The notes beneath the pieces were generated by a model that saw only the letters and a list, made by a program, of their open reading frames with translations, did no database searches and was not told the DNA's origin. A stretch of DNA of 64,000 nt from Lachnospiraceae bacterium UBA3316 (GTDB lineage Bacteria; Bacillota; Clostridia; Lachnospirales; Lachnospiraceae). A program made the position numbers and the translations under genes. The DNA is taken from positions 32,256 to 96,255 of the forward strand of contig DESK01000041.1 in the NCBI GenBank assembly GCA_002361955.1, in the 5' to 3' direction. Positions 61,326 through 64,000 of the stretch are shown here, piece after piece (the first letter of the stretch is position 1; each line of letters begins with the position of its first letter).

Positions 61326-63128
61326 TCAATTCCCCATCCTTTCCTCTTGGATTCGGATCGCCAGGTCATTTAAATATTCCCACCGCTCCATCTTTTCTTC
61401 CAGAAGCGCTTCTGTCTGCTCCTTTTCTTCCATCAGCTCGCCGAGGCGGCTGTAGCTGCTTGCGGACGCTTCCATCTGCGCCTCAATCTCTTTTAGTTTC
61501 TCCTCCAAAGCCTCGATTTCATCATCAATGACAGCAAACTCCCGTTCTTCGTTATAAGAGAATTTCTGTTTTTTTCTGCTCTGTTTTTCCGTTTTTTCCT
61601 GTTTTTCCGTGATAGCAGGCTTATTTTCCGTTTTGGGATGGCGTATTTCGTATGCCTCCAGATAATCAGAATAATTTCCCTCATACTGCTGCAGATGGCC
61701 GTTCTCCTCGTAGGCAAAGATCCTCCGGACGATACGGTCCAGAAAATACCGGTCATGGGACACGGTGATGACGATACCGTCGAAAGAATCCAGATAATCT
61801 TCCAATATAGTCAGAGTCTGAATATCCAGATCGTTGGTAGGCTCGTCTAAGATCAGTACATTCGGCGCCTCCATCAGCACCCGGAGCAGATGAAGCCTTC
61901 GTTTTTCGCCGCCTGAAAGCTTGCCGATTGCGCTCCACTGCATCGTCCCGTCAAATAAGAACCGTTCCAGCATCTGGGAGGCTGTCACCGTCCCTTCAGC
62001 CGTAACCACATATTCTCCGGCTTCTTTGATATAATCAATCACCCGTTCGCTGTCGTCCATCTCCTGGCTTTCCTGGGAAAAATATCCGATTTTGACAGTC
62101 TGGCCGATCTCCACCCGGCCCGCGTCAGCTTCCACCTGGCCTACCAGGATCTTCAAAAGTGTACTCTTTCCGCAGCCGTTTTCGCCGATAATACCGATAC
62201 GTTCTCCTCTAAGGAAAATGTAGCTGAAATCCCGGATCAGCACCTTAGAGCCGTAGGCTTTGCAGATCCCTTCCGCCTCGATCGTCTTTTTCCCCATCCT
62301 GGAGGATACAGAGCTCATCTCCACAACGGCGTCCTTCACCGGAGACTTTCTGGCGATTAGCTCCTCAGCCCGGGCGATATGGGCCTTCTGTTTTGTGGAT
62401 CTGGCCCTGGCGCCCCTGGCCAGCCAGGCAAGCTCTGTGCGGAGGATGCTCTGCCGCTTCCGCTCCGACGCAAGCTCTATGTTTTGCCGTGCTTCCTTTA
62501 ACCGCACGAACTCAGAATAATTTCCCGGATAGCTGTAGATTTTTCCCTTGTCGATTTCCACGATCCGGTTGGATACCCGGTCGAGAAAATACCGGTCATG
62601 GGTCACCATCAGCACGGCTCCGCGGTAACTAAGCAAAAACTCTTCCAGCCACTCGGCCATCTCGCTGTCCAGGTGGTTTGTGGGCTCATCCAGGATTAAA
62701 ATATCGGCGGGAATCAGAAGGACTCGTACAAGGGCCAGACGTTTTCTCTGGCCGCCGGACAATTCCCCCACTTTTTGAGAAAAATCAGTGATTTTCAGTT
62801 TGTTCAGCATGGATTTCGCGTCGCTCTCTGCCGTCCATTCATTCTGCTTCGTTATGTTCCCCTCTAAAGCCGCCTCCAGCACCGTGGCGTCCGGGTCAAA
62901 GGAAGGGTTCTGGGGCAGGATGCGGATCAGTACGTGGGTTCCCTTTGTCACCGTACCCTCGTCCGGCTGCTCCAGCCCTGCGGCTATTTTCAGAAGTGTG
63001 GACTTTCCCGTTCCGTTGATACCGATCACACCGATTTTTTCCCCTTCATTAATGGAAAAATCTGCCTCGTCAAAAATTTTCCGTTCTGTAAATACCTTTG
63101 TAAGTTTTTCAATCGTTAAAAGATTCAT
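61326..63128 (-). CDS. ABC-F type ATP-binding protein
   Basis: 600-residue cytoplasmic ABC-F ATPase, two nucleotide domains: Walker A GINGTGKST (about 37) and GENGCGKST (about 315), signature LSGGQRKR and LSGGEKRR, and a coiled-coil C-terminal end as in Uup. No membrane partners. Such proteins act on the ribosome (for example, tRNA exit or antibiotic protection) or repair; here not decidable. Confidence 0.92.
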   Translation of the reverse strand: MNLLTIEKLTKVFTERKIFDEADFSINEGEKIGVIGINGTGKSTLLKIAAGLEQPDEGTVTKGTHVLIRILPQNPSFDPDATVLEAALEGNITKQNEWTAESDAKSMLNKLKITDFSQKVGELSGGQRKRLALVRVLLIPADILILDEPTNHLDSEMAEWLEEFLLSYRGAVLMVTHDRYFLDRVSNRIVEIDKGKIYSYPGNYSEFVRLKEARQNIELASERKRQSILRTELAWLARGARARSTKQKAHIARAEELIARKSPVKDAVVEMSSVSSRMGKKTIEAEGICKAYGSKVLIRDFSYIFLRGERIGIIGENGCGKSTLLKILVGQVEADAGRVEIGQTVKIGYFSQESQEMDDSERVIDYIKEAGEYVVTAEGTVTASQMLERFLFDGTMQWSAIGKLSGGEKRRLHLLRVLMEAPNVLILDEPTNDLDIQTLTILEDYLDSFDGIVITVSHDRYFLDRIVRRIFAYEENGHLQQYEGNYSDYLEAYEIRHPKTENKPAITEKQEKTEKQSRKKQKFSYNEEREFAVIDDEIEALEEKLKEIEAQMEASASSYSRLGELMEEKEQTEALLEEKMERWEYLNDLAIRIQEERMGN

Positions 63129-63140
63129 CGCCGCTGCTCC

Positions 63141-63896
63141 TCACCCTGTTATCTCAAGCTCTACCGGACAATGGTCGGATCCATAGATCTCCGTATGGAT
63201 CTTCGCATCCGCCAGCCTGTTCCGGAGGCTTTCCGATACGCAGAAATAATCGATCCGCCATCCGGCGTTCTTTTCTCTGGCGCGGAAGCGGTAAGACCAC
63301 CAGGAATAGATACCTTCCGTTTCCGGATAAAAATACCGGAAGGTGTCGATAAAGCCTGCCTGGATCAGTTCTGTAAATTTCTGCCGTTCCTCATCGGTAA
63401 ATCCTGCGTTTTTTCGGTTGGTCTTTGGGTTTTTCAGGTCGATTTCCTGATGGGCCACATTCAAATCTCCGCAGAAAATCACGGGCTTTTTTGTCTCAAG
63501 ACCTTTCAAATAGGCGAGGAAGTCCGTCTCCCACTGCATCCGGTAAGAAAGTCTGGCAAGCTCTGTCTGGGAGTTGGGCGTATACACCGTCACCAAATAA
63601 AATTCCGGGTACTCCAGCGTGATCATACGTCCCTCCCTGTCATGTTCTTCGATGCCCATGCCGTAACGGACGGACAGAGGTTCCTCCTTGGTGAATACTG
63701 CTGTTCCGGAATATCCCTTCTTTACTGCGTAATTCCAATACTGATGGTAACCGGGAAGTTCCAGGTCAATCTGCCCTTCCTGAAGCTTACTTTCCTGAAT
63801 GCAGAAAATATCTGCGTCAATTTCATGAAAAAAATCTAAAAACCCCTTCTGTACACAGGCCCTCAGCCCATTCACGTTCCAGGATATAAGTTTCAT
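63141..63896 (-). CDS. xth: Exodeoxyribonuclease III
   Basis: AP endonuclease and 3' exonuclease for base excision repair. 251 residues from the ATG at 63896 (GGAGG, 8 nt before). Motifs: KLISWNVNGLRA, the metal residue Glu in CIQESKL, CGDLNVAHQEIDL and GSDHCPVELEI. Complete. Confidence 0.95.
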   Translation of the reverse strand: MKLISWNVNGLRACVQKGFLDFFHEIDADIFCIQESKLQEGQIDLELPGYHQYWNYAVKKGYSGTAVFTKEEPLSVRYGMGIEEHDREGRMITLEYPEFYLVTVYTPNSQTELARLSYRMQWETDFLAYLKGLETKKPVIFCGDLNVAHQEIDLKNPKTNRKNAGFTDEERQKFTELIQAGFIDTFRYFYPETEGIYSWWSYRFRAREKNAGWRIDYFCVSESLRNRLADAKIHTEIYGSDHCPVELEITG

Positions 63897-64000
63897 GCTG
63901 TCATCCTCCATCTCTTTGTCATAATCCTATGAATGAAATTAGTATATCACAATTTTAAATAGATGGGTAGTTCCTTCACAATCGGGTAGGAGGTAGATAA

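Overview
This window (about 64 kb, roughly 50% GC) looks like chromosomal DNA of an anaerobic, low-oxygen gut-type Clostridia, most likely a Lachnospiraceae member. The reasons are the gene order (rnhB-lepB-rbgA-lepB-rplS, trmD-rimM-KH-rpsP-ffh-ylxM, ftsY-smc-rnc-acpP-plsX, rpmF-DUF177-ackA-pta opposite tmcAL), the strong GGAGG ribosome sites, the consensus sigma-A promoters with 17-bp spacers, the AsrABC anaerobic sulfite reductase and the family-typical DUF proteins. Almost all genes lie on the minus strand.

Layout. 1-11.5 kb: translation, secretion and RNA processing (RNase HII, two signal peptidases around RbgA, L19, TrmD, RimM, KH protein, S16, Ffh/YlxM, FtsY), with two secreted cell-wall cysteine peptidases spliced into the ribosomal operon, plus threonine dehydratase. 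11.6-21.4 kb: Smc, RNase III, ACP, PlsX, a cytidylate-kinase-like protein, L32/DUF177, acetate kinase and phosphotransacetylase. 21.5-29.2 kb: acetate-dependent tRNA ligase TmcAL, then a UPF0210/UPF0237/MBL/CoaE/PolA/anti-sigma operon. 29.3-35.2 kb: one giant CotH/lamin-tail surface protein. 35.4-35.7 kb: a fossil integrase end abutting tRNA-Leu(CAA). 35.8-45.1 kb: LysA, LtaS-like sulfatase, a rhomboid-like pseudoprotease, CorA with a long structured leader, a SagB-type nitroreductase, LysM protein, AroC and a lactonase. 45.4-51.4 kb: flavin reductase, Na+-symporter, RluA-type enzyme, a low-complexity surface protein and a Crp/Fnr regulator. 51.4-56.5 kb: asrABC with its own Crp/Fnr regulator, a pyridoxal-kinase-like gene and a TIGR04076 protein. 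56.6-63.9 kb: UPF0303, TrpS, LuxS, DUF5662, a GlgX-like protein without catalytic residues, ABC-F and ExoIII.

The best leads for something new are: (i) a small structured repeat family with terminal inverted repeats, present here as one 83-bp copy, one 131-bp copy and one end fragment; (ii) a perfect Crp/Fnr-type palindrome centred exactly 41.5 bp upstream of the predicted asrA start that is also the terminator hairpin of the upstream regulator gene; (iii) the roughly 225-nt hairpin-rich corA leader; (iv) two apparent pseudoenzymes (GlgX-like and rhomboid-like); (v) an A9 tract that puts the well-placed ATG of the pyridoxal kinase gene out of frame.
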